Part shown: positions 56,351-64,000 of the stretch, piece after piece | How the letters are laid out: each line of letters opens with the position of its first letter | Position numbering within the stretch: the first letter of the stretch is position 1 | Virus record (IMG/VR): IMGVR_UViG_3300035704_000387 | Span: 1-64,000 of that record | From: a virus | Strand: one strand, 5' to 3' | DNA: 64,000 nucleotides | Notes under the pieces: model-generated | Told to the model about the DNA's origin: nothing | Database searches by the model: none | The model's input: the letters and a program-made list of their open reading frames with translations, nothing else | Position numbers and translations under genes: made by a program

Positions 56351-57796
56351 CTATTCCTTGACTTTGAGGCCCCGGAAGGCTGCTTTCGAGAGCACCTTGG
56401 AACCGGTGCGCCAGAAGAAGTACAGCCCCGACTGACCCGATGGCTTGCCTTCCGGCCCGGGAACGTCCGGGATCGGTTTGGCGACCATCCCGATGCGGTC
56501 GGCAATCAGGAAGTAGCGGAAGTCACCGAAATACAGAATCGTTTTCAGTTTCGCCACCGCCGATTCCATCGTCGACAGCTCGTTGGTCGGGTAGTCCAGC
56601 AGTCGCTGGTTCAGGTTCCCGTTGGGCACGTTGGAGAGCCCTTCCGGGAGCCGGACCCACAGCGAAGCGCCGCCGGCCGTGTCGAACTGGCGGATCTTGT
56701 TGTAGATCGCCCGGTTGCCGACCCAGGCACCACGGGTACGGAACCGGGGCGGGAGAGCCTGTTCGAGGCCATAGACATCGCCCACCGCGAAGGTGACCGA
56801 AGCTGCGGTTTCGACCAATTCGGTAGCGCCAGTGGCGAGACCGAACGGCTCTTTTTCGCCGGAGCCGGACAGGTATTTCGTCGCCTCGAGTTCGTCCTTG
56901 GCATCCGTGACCAGGTTCGCGATTTCGGGAGCGATCGAGCCGTAGTCCTGCCCGAACTCGTAGCTCCACTCAGCGAATGCATCCGCTGCGTGGCAGGTGA
57001 CTTCCGGCTGAGCGAATTTCGGAGAGTCGTCGGTGGTTTCTTCACCTTCCGCTTCCCTGAATTTCGCAACCATGCCGCCAGAGGTCGCCCCTTTCCAGGT
57101 GTTCGTGGTGGTCTGCTCCACGCGAGAAATCGCGCGCAGCGGGTTCACCACGCCACTGGACGTCGGGATGATGGTCGGGTCGAGCGTGTAGGGCAGCAGG
57201 AAGCCACCCGTCGCACCTTCGCCAAGATTCAGGGAACGAGTCGCCTGCATCTCGGCATCGGTCATCTGCTGGCCCGTGATCCCCCGCAGGAAACCCTGCT
57301 GGTACCTACGGTTACCGGTCAGCAGCATGTGGCGCGAGAATGCGCCGTCGGCCCCGTCCAGTTTCTCCTGGAGCTGCTCCAGGTGGGCCTGTACGTCCTC
57401 GCGATTGGCATCACCGTGAGCTGGCACCATCCGCTCGATCTCCCGCTTGCCGCGATCACGCAGCTCGCGGACCATCTCGTGCGGATTCGCCATGCTGCCG
57501 CGAATCGTGGAGAGGTCGTAGATGTCTTCGCCGGTCACGGCACCTGGGCGCCGGGTCTGGAACGAACGTTCCTCCTCGCGGTTCTCCTCTTTGCCGGAGA
57601 GCGCCTCGACACGTTCTTTCCGGAAGTGAAGCTCTTTGAGCAGTTTTTCGTTCTCTTTGCGCTCCTCCTCGAGGTGATCCCACCTGTTCTGGGCCTCCTC
57701 GGGGAGAGCTTGGTTGCGATACTCCTCATCCAGGCCGGTGATCTCCGAGCGGAGCTCCTCGACGCGGGCTTCGAGTTCCTCGATGTTCATAGGCAT
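56351..57796 (-). CDS. HK97-fold major capsid protein
   Basis: 481 aa from ATG 57796 behind GGAAAAGG. The first 90 residues are a coiled-coil scaffold-like delta domain (MNIEELEARVEELRSEITGL). Then the HK97 fold: GGFLLPYTLDPTIIPTSSGV, WSYEFGQDYGSIAPEIANLV, LGDFRYF-type end and FWRTGSKVLSKAAFRGLKVK. The delta domain is normally removed by the prohead protease encoded just upstream. Confidence 0.9.
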   Translation of the reverse strand: MPMNIEELEARVEELRSEITGLDEEYRNQALPEEAQNRWDHLEEERKENEKLLKELHFRKERVEALSGKEENREEERSFQTRRPGAVTGEDIYDLSTIRGSMANPHEMVRELRDRGKREIERMVPAHGDANREDVQAHLEQLQEKLDGADGAFSRHMLLTGNRRYQQGFLRGITGQQMTDAEMQATRSLNLGEGATGGFLLPYTLDPTIIPTSSGVVNPLRAISRVEQTTTNTWKGATSGGMVAKFREAEGEETTDDSPKFAQPEVTCHAADAFAEWSYEFGQDYGSIAPEIANLVTDAKDELEATKYLSGSGEKEPFGLATGATELVETAASVTFAVGDVYGLEQALPPRFRTRGAWVGNRAIYNKIRQFDTAGGASLWVRLPEGLSNVPNGNLNQRLLDYPTNELSTMESAVAKLKTILYFGDFRYFLIADRIGMVAKPIPDVPGPEGKPSGQSGLYFFWRTGSKVLSKAAFRGLKVKE

Positions 57797-57812
57797 GTTG
57801 GGCCTTTTCCTT

Positions 57813-59198
57813 TCAACCGGCCGATCGCCACGGGGGCGTCGGCTCGCCGGACTGACGCCACGGGGGCGTCTGCTTTTCATTGCTCGCGTCGTCGCGGCTC
57901 CGGCCGGAGTGAGGAACCTCGGCTCCAGGGAGTGCTTCTTCCGCTTCTCGATCTCCTGCCTCGGTGGCAGGCTCTGGAGTGCCCTCTGCGGGCGGCTCCG
58001 AAGACTCTTTGCGCAGGGCGTTCACGTCGAGTGCCTCTGCGACTGATTCGGGGCTGAATCCGGCCTCGACGAGGGCGCTGATGGCCTCCTCGCCTCCGCC
58101 GCGCGCCTCAGCCTCGATGGGCTCGGCGCTTCGGTCCTTCAGTTCAGCCGGTTCCTTACCCGCATCCCGCAAGTGGTGGGCCAGGTGGTCGTAAACGCCT
58201 TGGCGATCCTCGTCGGGGATCGTGGTCCCCTGCATCTCGCCATTGAGGACACCGATGCCGGTGCTGCAAGCCTGCGTGTCGGCGTCGCCGACCGTGCCGT
58301 CCTCGGCTACGAGGTGATGCACGAACCGGCAGGCGTCCTTGGGGATGTTCCCTTCGTCGATCCTGGTCTCGTCGATCCAGGCGAACGCTTCGCGGGCGGT
58401 CTCGGCTGAGAGCGGCGAAGGAAGGTTCGCCCGGTTCGCCGGCCCGTCCCATGCCGCTTCGCTGGTCGGCGTCTCCTTGTAGGTGACAACGGAGCGTTTC
58501 TGCTGCGTTTCGGAGACCAGCGATCGAAAGCGCTTTGGGTCGCGGCGCATCCAGTCCTGACGCTCCTCGTCGCTTACCTGGTCTCCCTTCAGGGCGACGA
58601 GGTCGGTCAACGAGACACAAGGGGCTGAAACGGGCTGAATCGAGCGCACGCCAGCACTTGCTCCCGAGTAGGCAGGGAAGGTCACCGGGCCGAACTCGCT
58701 GACCGCAGCCTCAGTCACGGTCCGTTCTGGTAGTCCCTTCGGATTCGCTGCCGAGACCCCAGGGTCTTCCTTGAACAGTTCCTGCACTGAGCGGAAGCAG
58801 AAGGATGCGCCGTAGAGCTTCTCCCTCAGCCCGGGAAGGATCTCTTGCACATAGAGAGCTTCGACAAGGAGCGGCACCTCGTAGTACACCCCTTCCTCGT
58901 CTTCGCGAAGCTCCTGAATCGGCCCGAGCGGCTTGTCGCCTGCCAGGTAGTCAAAGCCGTGCTGGAAGAGGACTTTCATTGATTCGCGGCCCTCTCCGAT
59001 CGTCTTCTTGAAGGCGCCCGGCGCGAACCGCTCTATGAAGTTGCCCTCCATGAATGACTGGATCACGGTGGGCTGGTTGAACACCGCGAAGTGGCCAAAC
59101 AACACCGGAGGCTCACCATCGCCTTCGGACCGAAAGCCCTGAACCCGGGCAGTGACCGCCCGATAGCACGGGCCTTCGAACTCGCGTAGAGACGGCAT
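57813..59198 (-). CDS. Prohead protease (HK97 S78-type) with long C-terminal extension
   Basis: 461 aa from ATG 59198 with AGGAGG upstream. First 200 residues are the protease: FAVFNQPTVIQSFMEGNFIE, a His in VLFQHGFDYLAG, and TEAAVSEFGPVTFPAYSG with the catalytic Ser. After it comes a Cys/His-rich domain (FVHHLVAEDGTVGDADTQAC, VYDHLAHHLRDAGKEPAELK) and a tail with LVEAGFSPESVAEALDVNAL, related to the portal's C-terminus, then TPPWRQSGEP/TPPWRSAG. The extension is likely scaffold or interaction sequence. Confidence 0.87.
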   Translation of the reverse strand: MPSLREFEGPCYRAVTARVQGFRSEGDGEPPVLFGHFAVFNQPTVIQSFMEGNFIERFAPGAFKKTIGEGRESMKVLFQHGFDYLAGDKPLGPIQELREDEEGVYYEVPLLVEALYVQEILPGLREKLYGASFCFRSVQELFKEDPGVSAANPKGLPERTVTEAAVSEFGPVTFPAYSGASAGVRSIQPVSAPCVSLTDLVALKGDQVSDEERQDWMRRDPKRFRSLVSETQQKRSVVTYKETPTSEAAWDGPANRANLPSPLSAETAREAFAWIDETRIDEGNIPKDACRFVHHLVAEDGTVGDADTQACSTGIGVLNGEMQGTTIPDEDRQGVYDHLAHHLRDAGKEPAELKDRSAEPIEAEARGGGEEAISALVEAGFSPESVAEALDVNALRKESSEPPAEGTPEPATEAGDREAEEALPGAEVPHSGRSRDDASNEKQTPPWRQSGEPTPPWRSAG

Positions 59199-59258
59199 TG
59201 ATCCTCCTGTAGAGGTAGGTGAGAACGGCACCGGCCCAGACGCCGGGGACCGCAGGGC

Positions 59259-60620
59259 TTACTCGCTGCTTGAGGGAGCCGGCGGCGTGTTGCCTTCGGC
59301 CGAGCCGGGTTTGCTCCCCGGCGGTTGAAGCTGAATCGAAACGAGACCGGAGTGCTGGAGGCGGCTCAGATCGTTGGAGTCAATGGCCAACATCGCGCTC
59401 TCAGGGGTATAGCCGGCTTCAACCAGTCGTTTCAGCGCTTCGGCCTGTTTGAACTGGATTTCCGCAGCGTCTTTCTCGTCCTCTTGGAGGTAGGAGATGT
59501 CAGAGGCGTCGTACCAGAGCCTGCAGGCGGTCGGGACTTCGATGATCGTTTCGAGCGATGCACAAGCCTCCCGCCACAGACGGCGGATCGTCGCGTCGCC
59601 GAAGTGGCGTCGAGCGTTCCCGTAGTTCGCCAGCGTGGCTGCTTTCAACCCTTCGGAGAGACTGGCGATGATGGGCGGTACTCCAGCTGCCGCAGAGATC
59701 CGCGTCTCTCCCTGACCCTGAACGGCCTGGAATTCGATCGCCTTTAGGTCCGCACCGACGACTTCGGCTTCCCCCCCCGCCGCCAGGTAGAGGGTTTTGA
59801 AGGCGTTGATGCTGCCCTGGTGACCTTCCTCGAATTTGTCAATCCAGTCGTTGAAGACCTCGGGGTTCACGTTCGCGCCCATATTCACGACCATGCCCGG
59901 AACCGCTCCGTTCTCGAAGAACTGGAGCTTGTGGGTGGTCATCGCCTGGTCGCCCATGATCTCCCGGATCAACGGAGTGATCCATGACATGCCCCGGAAT
60001 TCAGCAGTCGGGTCGGGGATGGGCTTGAAGTGGGCGACTTCGTGGGTGAGGAAGGTCATCGGGCGCCCGCTGCCGCCTTTGCCTCCCGGCTCGTAGATGT
60101 AGCCGAGCACCTCCGCATCGACATCGCCGAAGCCAATGTCCGGATCCTTGTAGCTGCCAAGGACCATCGTCACCCAGTCAGGTCGCAGCCGCTTGATCTT
60201 CCCGCCGGGTCGCAGCGCACCAAACCAGTTCCCGGCCAGATCGGCATCCTGGGCCATGCGGGAGAGCAGATTGCCGGTGGTCGCACCGGGCCAAGGGTTC
60301 TGCAGAGGCGCCAAGGCTCCCGTCGTGAACGGCTGCCCCGGCCGACCGTTCGGCATCCGCTGCAAGCAGAAGACCCCTTCGGAGAACACCGATCGCCTCG
60401 CCTCCATGCAGGCGAAGACGATCGGGTTCGCCTTCATCGCCTGATAGGCGTAGCCCTCGAAGTTGCCCCTGATTTCCTCCTGCTTCGCCCCAAGGGTCGT
60501 CCTGGGGCCACTGAGGAACGGGTTCATCCCGTCCCATTTGAGGAACTGGTTCAGGTATTCCTGGAGCGAGAGGCTGACGCCTTCGGAGGAGCGCCGGGAG
60601 AGTGCTTGGCCGAACTTCAC
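59259..60620 (-). CDS. HK97-type portal protein
   Basis: 453 aa, GTG coupled to the upstream gene. YQAMKANPIVFACMEARRSV, FLTHEVAHFKPIPDPTAEFR, MSWITPLIREIMGDQAMTTH and QGQGETRISAAAGVPPIIAS are portal signatures. C-terminal VEAGYTPESAMLAIDSNDLS is the usual portal tail. Forms the dodecamer at the capsid vertex. Confidence 0.9.
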   Translation of the reverse strand: MKFGQALSRRSSEGVSLSLQEYLNQFLKWDGMNPFLSGPRTTLGAKQEEIRGNFEGYAYQAMKANPIVFACMEARRSVFSEGVFCLQRMPNGRPGQPFTTGALAPLQNPWPGATTGNLLSRMAQDADLAGNWFGALRPGGKIKRLRPDWVTMVLGSYKDPDIGFGDVDAEVLGYIYEPGGKGGSGRPMTFLTHEVAHFKPIPDPTAEFRGMSWITPLIREIMGDQAMTTHKLQFFENGAVPGMVVNMGANVNPEVFNDWIDKFEEGHQGSINAFKTLYLAAGGEAEVVGADLKAIEFQAVQGQGETRISAAAGVPPIIASLSEGLKAATLANYGNARRHFGDATIRRLWREACASLETIIEVPTACRLWYDASDISYLQEDEKDAAEIQFKQAEALKRLVEAGYTPESAMLAIDSNDLSRLQHSGLVSIQLQPPGSKPGSAEGNTPPAPSSSE

Positions 60621-61168
60621 GGCTTGCCGCCGAGGAGGATCTTGAAAGGCGGTGCCACGGCGGCGTTAAACAGGCTCGCAGCTTCGAGTGCCAGTTTCAC
60701 GCGGACGCGCGGCTCGCCTTTGGACGCGAAGAGGGCACCGCGGGCGATCTCGCCACCGGACCCCACGGCCACCTCACCGCGAGCCGACCTGCCGACCTGA
60801 AAGTCGGAGCAGATCCGGTACAGCGAGCCGCGCCAGCCGACCAGGAACTCGCCGCCTTCCTCAACGCCGTTTTCGACCTTCGCGTAGCCCCCACTCTTGA
60901 GCGTCGTCCGAACGGCGTCGATGAACTCCGTAGTCATCCACTTGTCGCGAGCATCCTGGCCGATGCTCTTTTCAGGTCGGCGCGGGAGGTTGAGGTTGTA
61001 GCGCAGCAATTGCCCCATCCGAAAGGAAGACGTGAAGCCGTAGACGAACTCACCTGCCCGCCAAACCTTCTCGTCTGCCCGAATCGTCTGCGACCAGCCG
61101 CCCGTTCCGGCCGAGTCGCCGCCGATGAGCACGCCCTTCTCAGTCTCGACGCCGACGATGCAGGTCAC
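60617..61168 (-). CDS. Proteasome/HslV-like Ntn (threonine) hydrolase
   Basis: 183 aa, GTG start. The product begins Met-Thr-Cys-Ile-Val-Gly-Val and continues KGVLIGGDSAG. If Met is removed the Thr is residue 1; Asp17 (GGDS) and Lys33 (in DEKVWRAG) then fall exactly at the catalytic positions of HslV and proteasome β subunits. FVYGFTSSFRMGQLL and VGSGGEIARGALFA follow the same fold. Role in the phage is unknown: capsid maturation or interference with host proteolysis are possibilities. Coupled to portal and to the 109-aa gene. Confidence 0.78.
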   Translation of the reverse strand: MTCIVGVETEKGVLIGGDSAGTGGWSQTIRADEKVWRAGEFVYGFTSSFRMGQLLRYNLNLPRRPEKSIGQDARDKWMTTEFIDAVRTTLKSGGYAKVENGVEEGGEFLVGWRGSLYRICSDFQVGRSARGEVAVGSGGEIARGALFASKGEPRVRVKLALEAASLFNAAVAPPFKILLGGKP

Positions 61169-61494
61169 GCACCAACCTCGCCCCGGCCAAGATTCGGCGT
61201 CGAGGGAGGCGACGATGGCGGCTCGATCACGAACCCCAGCGCGCTCTCCCGTGGACCCGATCGCTCGGCCATCAGTCGAGCAACATGCTCCGCTTTTTCG
61301 CGATTAACCTCGCCGGCGTAATAGATGCCCTCAGGGTCATCGCGGTAGTCCCACACGCCGCCGAGTCGCTCGGTCCCGTCATCTTCGACGACGACCTCTA
61401 ATGCAAGGCCGAGCGGGTGTAGGAAGAGGCGGTTCAACTCCTGGAGATAGCCCTCGCTGCGGAACTCGGCGATATCAATGCGCTTGATCTCCAT
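61165..61494 (-). CDS. Conserved phage protein near the terminase
   Basis: 109 aa from ATG 61494, which overlaps the upstream stop. RIDIAEFRSEGYLQELNRLF, then LHPLGLALEVVVEDDGTERL recur in phage proteins of no known function. Beta-strand rich; the terminal Pro/Ser tail overlaps the HslV-like gene start. Confidence 0.65.
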   Translation of the reverse strand: MEIKRIDIAEFRSEGYLQELNRLFLHPLGLALEVVVEDDGTERLGGVWDYRDDPEGIYYAGEVNREKAEHVARLMAERSGPRESALGFVIEPPSSPPSTPNLGRGEVGA

Positions 61495-61643
61495 TAGACC
61501 TCCACCCCTCTCCACACGGCTGCAGCCAAACCGCCACCGCCGACCACCATCGCCGCCGGCACAGAGAGCATCACGAGCCCTACCAGGGCAGTAGAGACTC
61601 CGACCACAAGCAGAAGGAGGGCAGCGGGAAACGGAAGCTTCAT
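61494..61643 (-). CDS. Very small membrane protein
   Basis: 49 aa from ATG 61643 behind AAGGGAG. Two hydrophobic helices (AALLLLVVGVSTALVGLVML and AMVVGGGGLAAAVW). Located between terminase and portal modules; role unknown. Confidence 0.6.
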   Translation of the reverse strand: MKLPFPAALLLLVVGVSTALVGLVMLSVPAAMVVGGGGLAAAVWRGVEV

Positions 61644-61677
61644 CGGGATACGGCTCCCTTCGAGAAAGTTCGGAGGT

Positions 61678-63165
61678 TCAGCGGAAGGCGAAGAGCGGTT
61701 CGGAGGGCGGCTCCTCTTCCAAGTGCTCGCCGACCGCCGAGGAGTGGACCATCGAGGCGGCGTCCAGCGCATCCCAGACCCGCTGCTCCTGCTGGCTTTT
61801 GTTCCGCGAGCTGGAGGAGCGATCGAATCGGATGCGGCCGTCCGGCAACGTCCTCGCGATCGCGTTCATCGCGTGCCGGGTGAACTCGGGGTCGCCCGGC
61901 TGTTTCAGGAAACCCTCGCGGAGCCCCTCGAGGAACCGCTCTGCGGCCAGCGCCTTCATCGGGTTGCCCTGTGGATAGCTGACAACGCGAACCCCAGGGA
62001 ACTCGTCCCGAATCCAGCCGAAGATGTCCTCGGCGCGGGTTTCGTCTCCGACCACGACCTCGACGGGATTGCGTTCGTTTAGATCCCTGAACGCCTGTTT
62101 GACCAGCTTCGGTTCGAGGCTCGTCCCATCACGAGGCGGGGTGAGGATGGTCGGTATGCCGAGCTGGCGATGTTCGCGGTCCCGCCACCAGAAGGGCGCC
62201 CAAACGGTCGTATCCCATTTCCAGCCGGCATCGAAGCCGACCCACACGGCCTGGCCCTCTGGAATGTCTTCGCCAACGTCAGCCTCGGTCCATTCGGACT
62301 CGTCGATCGCCGTTGAGATCCCGCGCACGGCTTGGTTGCACTTGAACCGACGCCAGTGAGTGCCCGACATCGTTGGCGAGCCGCGGTCCTCAGCGAGCAT
62401 CTCGACCGTGATCGTCGACAACGGATTCGCTGCCTTGACCTGCTCCATGTCCTCGACATCGCCATCTGCTGGCACCGAGTAGTCGTGGAGCACCATCCCG
62501 GCGCCCGCTGCTCGCGTATGGGCGCCCGTCACCCTGAGATCGGGCGCCTCGGTTCGCACCTGGGCGCGGATCTGCTCGAACTCGCTGTCCGGCTCACCGG
62601 CAGTCGAGATGGCAGCGACCTGACCGCCACGCTTTCGCGTCTTCCCCCGCCAAGTCCGGTAGAGGCGAAGGTCGCGATGCCGATGGAGCTCGTCGAGCAG
62701 GGCGAGAGTAAAGATCACGCCATCGCCCGTGCGCTCGTCAGCGGCGAAGACCTGGATGCGCCCACCGGTCCTCAGCGCCTTGATGCGCCGGTAGCCGTCG
62801 AAGACTCGGAAGCGCCTTTTCAGGCCATCGGTTCGTTCGACGAAGCCAGCGGCTTGGCGGTGAAGCCACTCGCACTGGTCTCGGGATGAGGCACCGAGCA
62901 CCACCTCGGCGCCGGGCGTGTAATCGGCGTGGTAGAGGGCGACGCCGCCGAGCAGCGTCGTCTTGGCATTTCCCTCGGGTACGACCATCCAGACCTCGGG
63001 CTCACCGGCGAGGATGTCGGCGACGACTTCGAGTTGGAAGTCCTCCGGCACCCAGAGCGAACCCGTGTCGAGAACGAGGTTGCTCGCGTAGGCCCGGAAG
63101 TGGTCGACGGTGAGCGGTTTAGGACGCCTTGCGCTTTGCTCGCGCTTTGGCGAGCTCGTCGTCAC
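61678..63165 (-). CDS. terL: Terminase large subunit
   Basis: 495 aa from GTG 63165 (overlaps the small subunit by 47 bases). Walker A-like PEGNAKTT at 63-70, Walker B LALLDELHRH, and a nuclease domain with WVGFDAGWKWDTTVWAPFW and VVVGDETRAEDIFGWI. It powers DNA packaging through the portal and cuts the concatemer. Confidence 0.9.
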   Translation of the reverse strand: MTTSSPKREQSARRPKPLTVDHFRAYASNLVLDTGSLWVPEDFQLEVVADILAGEPEVWMVVPEGNAKTTLLGGVALYHADYTPGAEVVLGASSRDQCEWLHRQAAGFVERTDGLKRRFRVFDGYRRIKALRTGGRIQVFAADERTGDGVIFTLALLDELHRHRDLRLYRTWRGKTRKRGGQVAAISTAGEPDSEFEQIRAQVRTEAPDLRVTGAHTRAAGAGMVLHDYSVPADGDVEDMEQVKAANPLSTITVEMLAEDRGSPTMSGTHWRRFKCNQAVRGISTAIDESEWTEADVGEDIPEGQAVWVGFDAGWKWDTTVWAPFWWRDREHRQLGIPTILTPPRDGTSLEPKLVKQAFRDLNERNPVEVVVGDETRAEDIFGWIRDEFPGVRVVSYPQGNPMKALAAERFLEGLREGFLKQPGDPEFTRHAMNAIARTLPDGRIRFDRSSSSRNKSQQEQRVWDALDAASMVHSSAVGEHLEEEPPSEPLFAFR

Positions 63166-63529
63166 CGTCTAGCTCCTCGAAAGGATCTGCCGGCTTCTCG
63201 CCGCCGGGGTCCTTCTTCGATCGGAGCATTTCCCAGTAGAGCTTTTGCGCAGCAACGGAACCTTTCTTCGCGGCCCGCGAGACGACGATCCGCAGCTCGT
63301 CCTCGTCCATCGGCTGCTCTCGCTCGGCGGACTCTTCGCGCGCCCGCTCGATCGCATCGGCGAAGTCCGAGTAGGGTCCATCGCCCTCGCGCCGGCCGCG
63401 CGTCAACCAGTTCTTGACGGTCTTGACGTTGACGCCCGCAGCGCGAGCGGCATCCGAAGTCGAGAGGCCATCGAAGACGAGTTCGACGATCGCTTCACAC
63501 GTGTCGGGATTGAACTTCGGAGCAGCCAT
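63119..63529 (-). CDS. terS: Terminase small subunit
   Basis: 136 aa from ATG 63529 with GGGGGTGG upstream. VFDGLSTSDAARAAGVNVKT then NWLTRGRREGDGPYSDFADA is the HTH plus helix of small terminases, and RAAKKGSVAAQKLYWEMLRS the oligomerisation part. It selects phage DNA for packaging. Confidence 0.82.
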   Translation of the reverse strand: MAAPKFNPDTCEAIVELVFDGLSTSDAARAAGVNVKTVKNWLTRGRREGDGPYSDFADAIERAREESAEREQPMDEDELRIVVSRAAKKGSVAAQKLYWEMLRSKKDPGGEKPADPFEELDGDDELAKARAKRKAS

Positions 63530-63701
63530 CGGGACCACCCCCAGGATGTGCTTCGCTTTTTTTCGCCACGACGGGGGAGCCGGTGTCGGCGTATTTCGAC
63601 CTCCCAGATCGACCCCCTACCCCCCCTCTGGAGGGTGCTGAGAGGCGCCGTCAGAGCGGCCCGGGGTGGCTTCCGCTTTGCGATCACTGCAAGCGGCTGA
63701 G

Positions 63702-63968
63702 CTAGCCCTTGTGGCGGCGAGCCGGTCCGCGCCGTAAATAGAAGGGATCGACTTCGGCATCCGCCGGGATACGGTCGCGCCACCACCATTCACCGTGGCT
63801 GGCGTGACCGCCCCGGCCGCCGTTGCAACTCATCGGCTCGGTGACCAACACGGCCAACTCGGCAGCGAGCCGGTCGTGCAGGCCGTCCGGTAGGTAGGTA
63901 TCGCCCGGCTCTGCCGGGTGCATGGCAGCGCAAACGATCCGGCCGCTCGCGCGAATGCGGACAGCCAC
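63702..63968 (-). CDS. Small conserved phage protein upstream of terminase
   Basis: 88 aa, GTG behind AGAGAGGGG. VRIRASGRIVCAAMHPAEPG, DTYLPDGLHDRLA, LVTEPM and GEWWW recur in small actinophage proteins near the packaging genes. His/Trp-rich centre. Function unknown. The 170 bases between it and terS hold no gene. Confidence 0.65.
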   Translation of the reverse strand: MAVRIRASGRIVCAAMHPAEPGDTYLPDGLHDRLAAELAVLVTEPMSCNGGRGGHASHGEWWWRDRIPADAEVDPFYLRRGPARRHKG

Positions 63969-64000
63969 GAGCGGCCCCTCTCTAGGAGGGATTGGCGACT

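Larger units (their letters stand above)
4568..64000. mobile_element. Temperate myophage, probably integrated prophage (right end outside window)
   Basis: Contains integrase, excisionase-like gene, XRE repressor with divergent early promoter, recombination and replication genes, lysis genes, contractile tail (sheath, tube, gp25, baseplate J, tail protein I), HK97-type capsid, protease and portal, and both terminase subunits. The left limit is the tRNA-Gly fragment. The terminase end still continues in phage-like genes at 63.97 kb, so the element is larger than about 59.4 kb. A free phage genome with this site as attP cannot be excluded from this window. Confidence 0.8.

Noticed and set aside
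56222-58057. 611-aa open frame on the plus strand
   Set aside because: It runs antisense through the capsid and protease genes, has no domain sense, and the minus-strand products are clearly recognisable.
4568-64000. Insertion sequence or transposase genes
   Set aside because: No DDE or HUH transposase signature or terminal inverted repeats were seen; the only endonuclease-type mobile traces are HNH genes.

Overview
The window is GC-rich DNA with many GTG starts, and genes on the minus strand overlap stop-to-start (ATGA/GTGA). It reads as a high-GC actinobacterium, and the regulator families at the left edge resemble those I associate with Solirubrobacterales/Thermoleophilia (inference from protein style, not a search). 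Most of the window is a temperate myophage (contractile tail, HK97-fold capsid), apparently an integrated prophage whose right end lies beyond 64 kb.

Layout. 1-4.5 kb: probable chromosome flank with five leftward DNA-binding or small hypothetical genes, including a 697-aa protein carrying about seven helix-turn-helix units. 4.54-4.61 kb: a terminator and the 3' half of tRNA-Gly(GCC), the probable attachment-site remnant. 4.7-6.3 kb: tyrosine integrase and excisionase-like gene. 6.3-27.0 kb: one long leftward early operon. It starts at a ribbon-helix-helix gene at 27.0 kb with a leaderless promoter and runs through small membrane proteins, RecT, a PD-(D/E)XK exonuclease, a DUF2303-like protein, replication genes (organiser-like winged helix and a stand-alone DnaA N-terminal domain), a repeat protein, HNH, N6-adenine and C5-cytosine methyltransferases, then a block of mosaic zinc-ribbon and winged-helix hypotheticals.

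27.1-30.3 kb: lysogeny/immunity region with an XRE repressor divergent from the early operon over paired operators, two ArsR-type regulators, another XRE gene, and a HicA-like protein with an unfamiliar 122-aa partner. 30.4-38.6 kb: lysis and moron region. It has a transglycosylase-like exported protein, RusA resolvase, holin, amidase, XhlA-like and proline-rich membrane proteins, a chain of microproteins of 22-59 aa, and rightward zinc-ribbon cargo genes, some with leaderless promoters.

38.6-64 kb: leftward late operon. In transcription order (right to left): small and large terminase, a proteasome/HslV-like threonine hydrolase, portal, prohead protease, major capsid, a 16-repeat decoration-like protein, head-tail adaptors, sheath, tube, a frameshifted tail-assembly chaperone pair, a decayed HNH gene, tape measure (N-terminus apparently in another frame), LysM protein, hub fused to NlpC/P60, collagen-like fibre, gp25, baseplate J, tail protein I and a distal fibre. 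The least ordinary signals are the HslV-like enzyme beside the portal, the tape-measure and chaperone frameshifts, the HicA-like pair, and the compact operator and leaderless-promoter layout of the switch.
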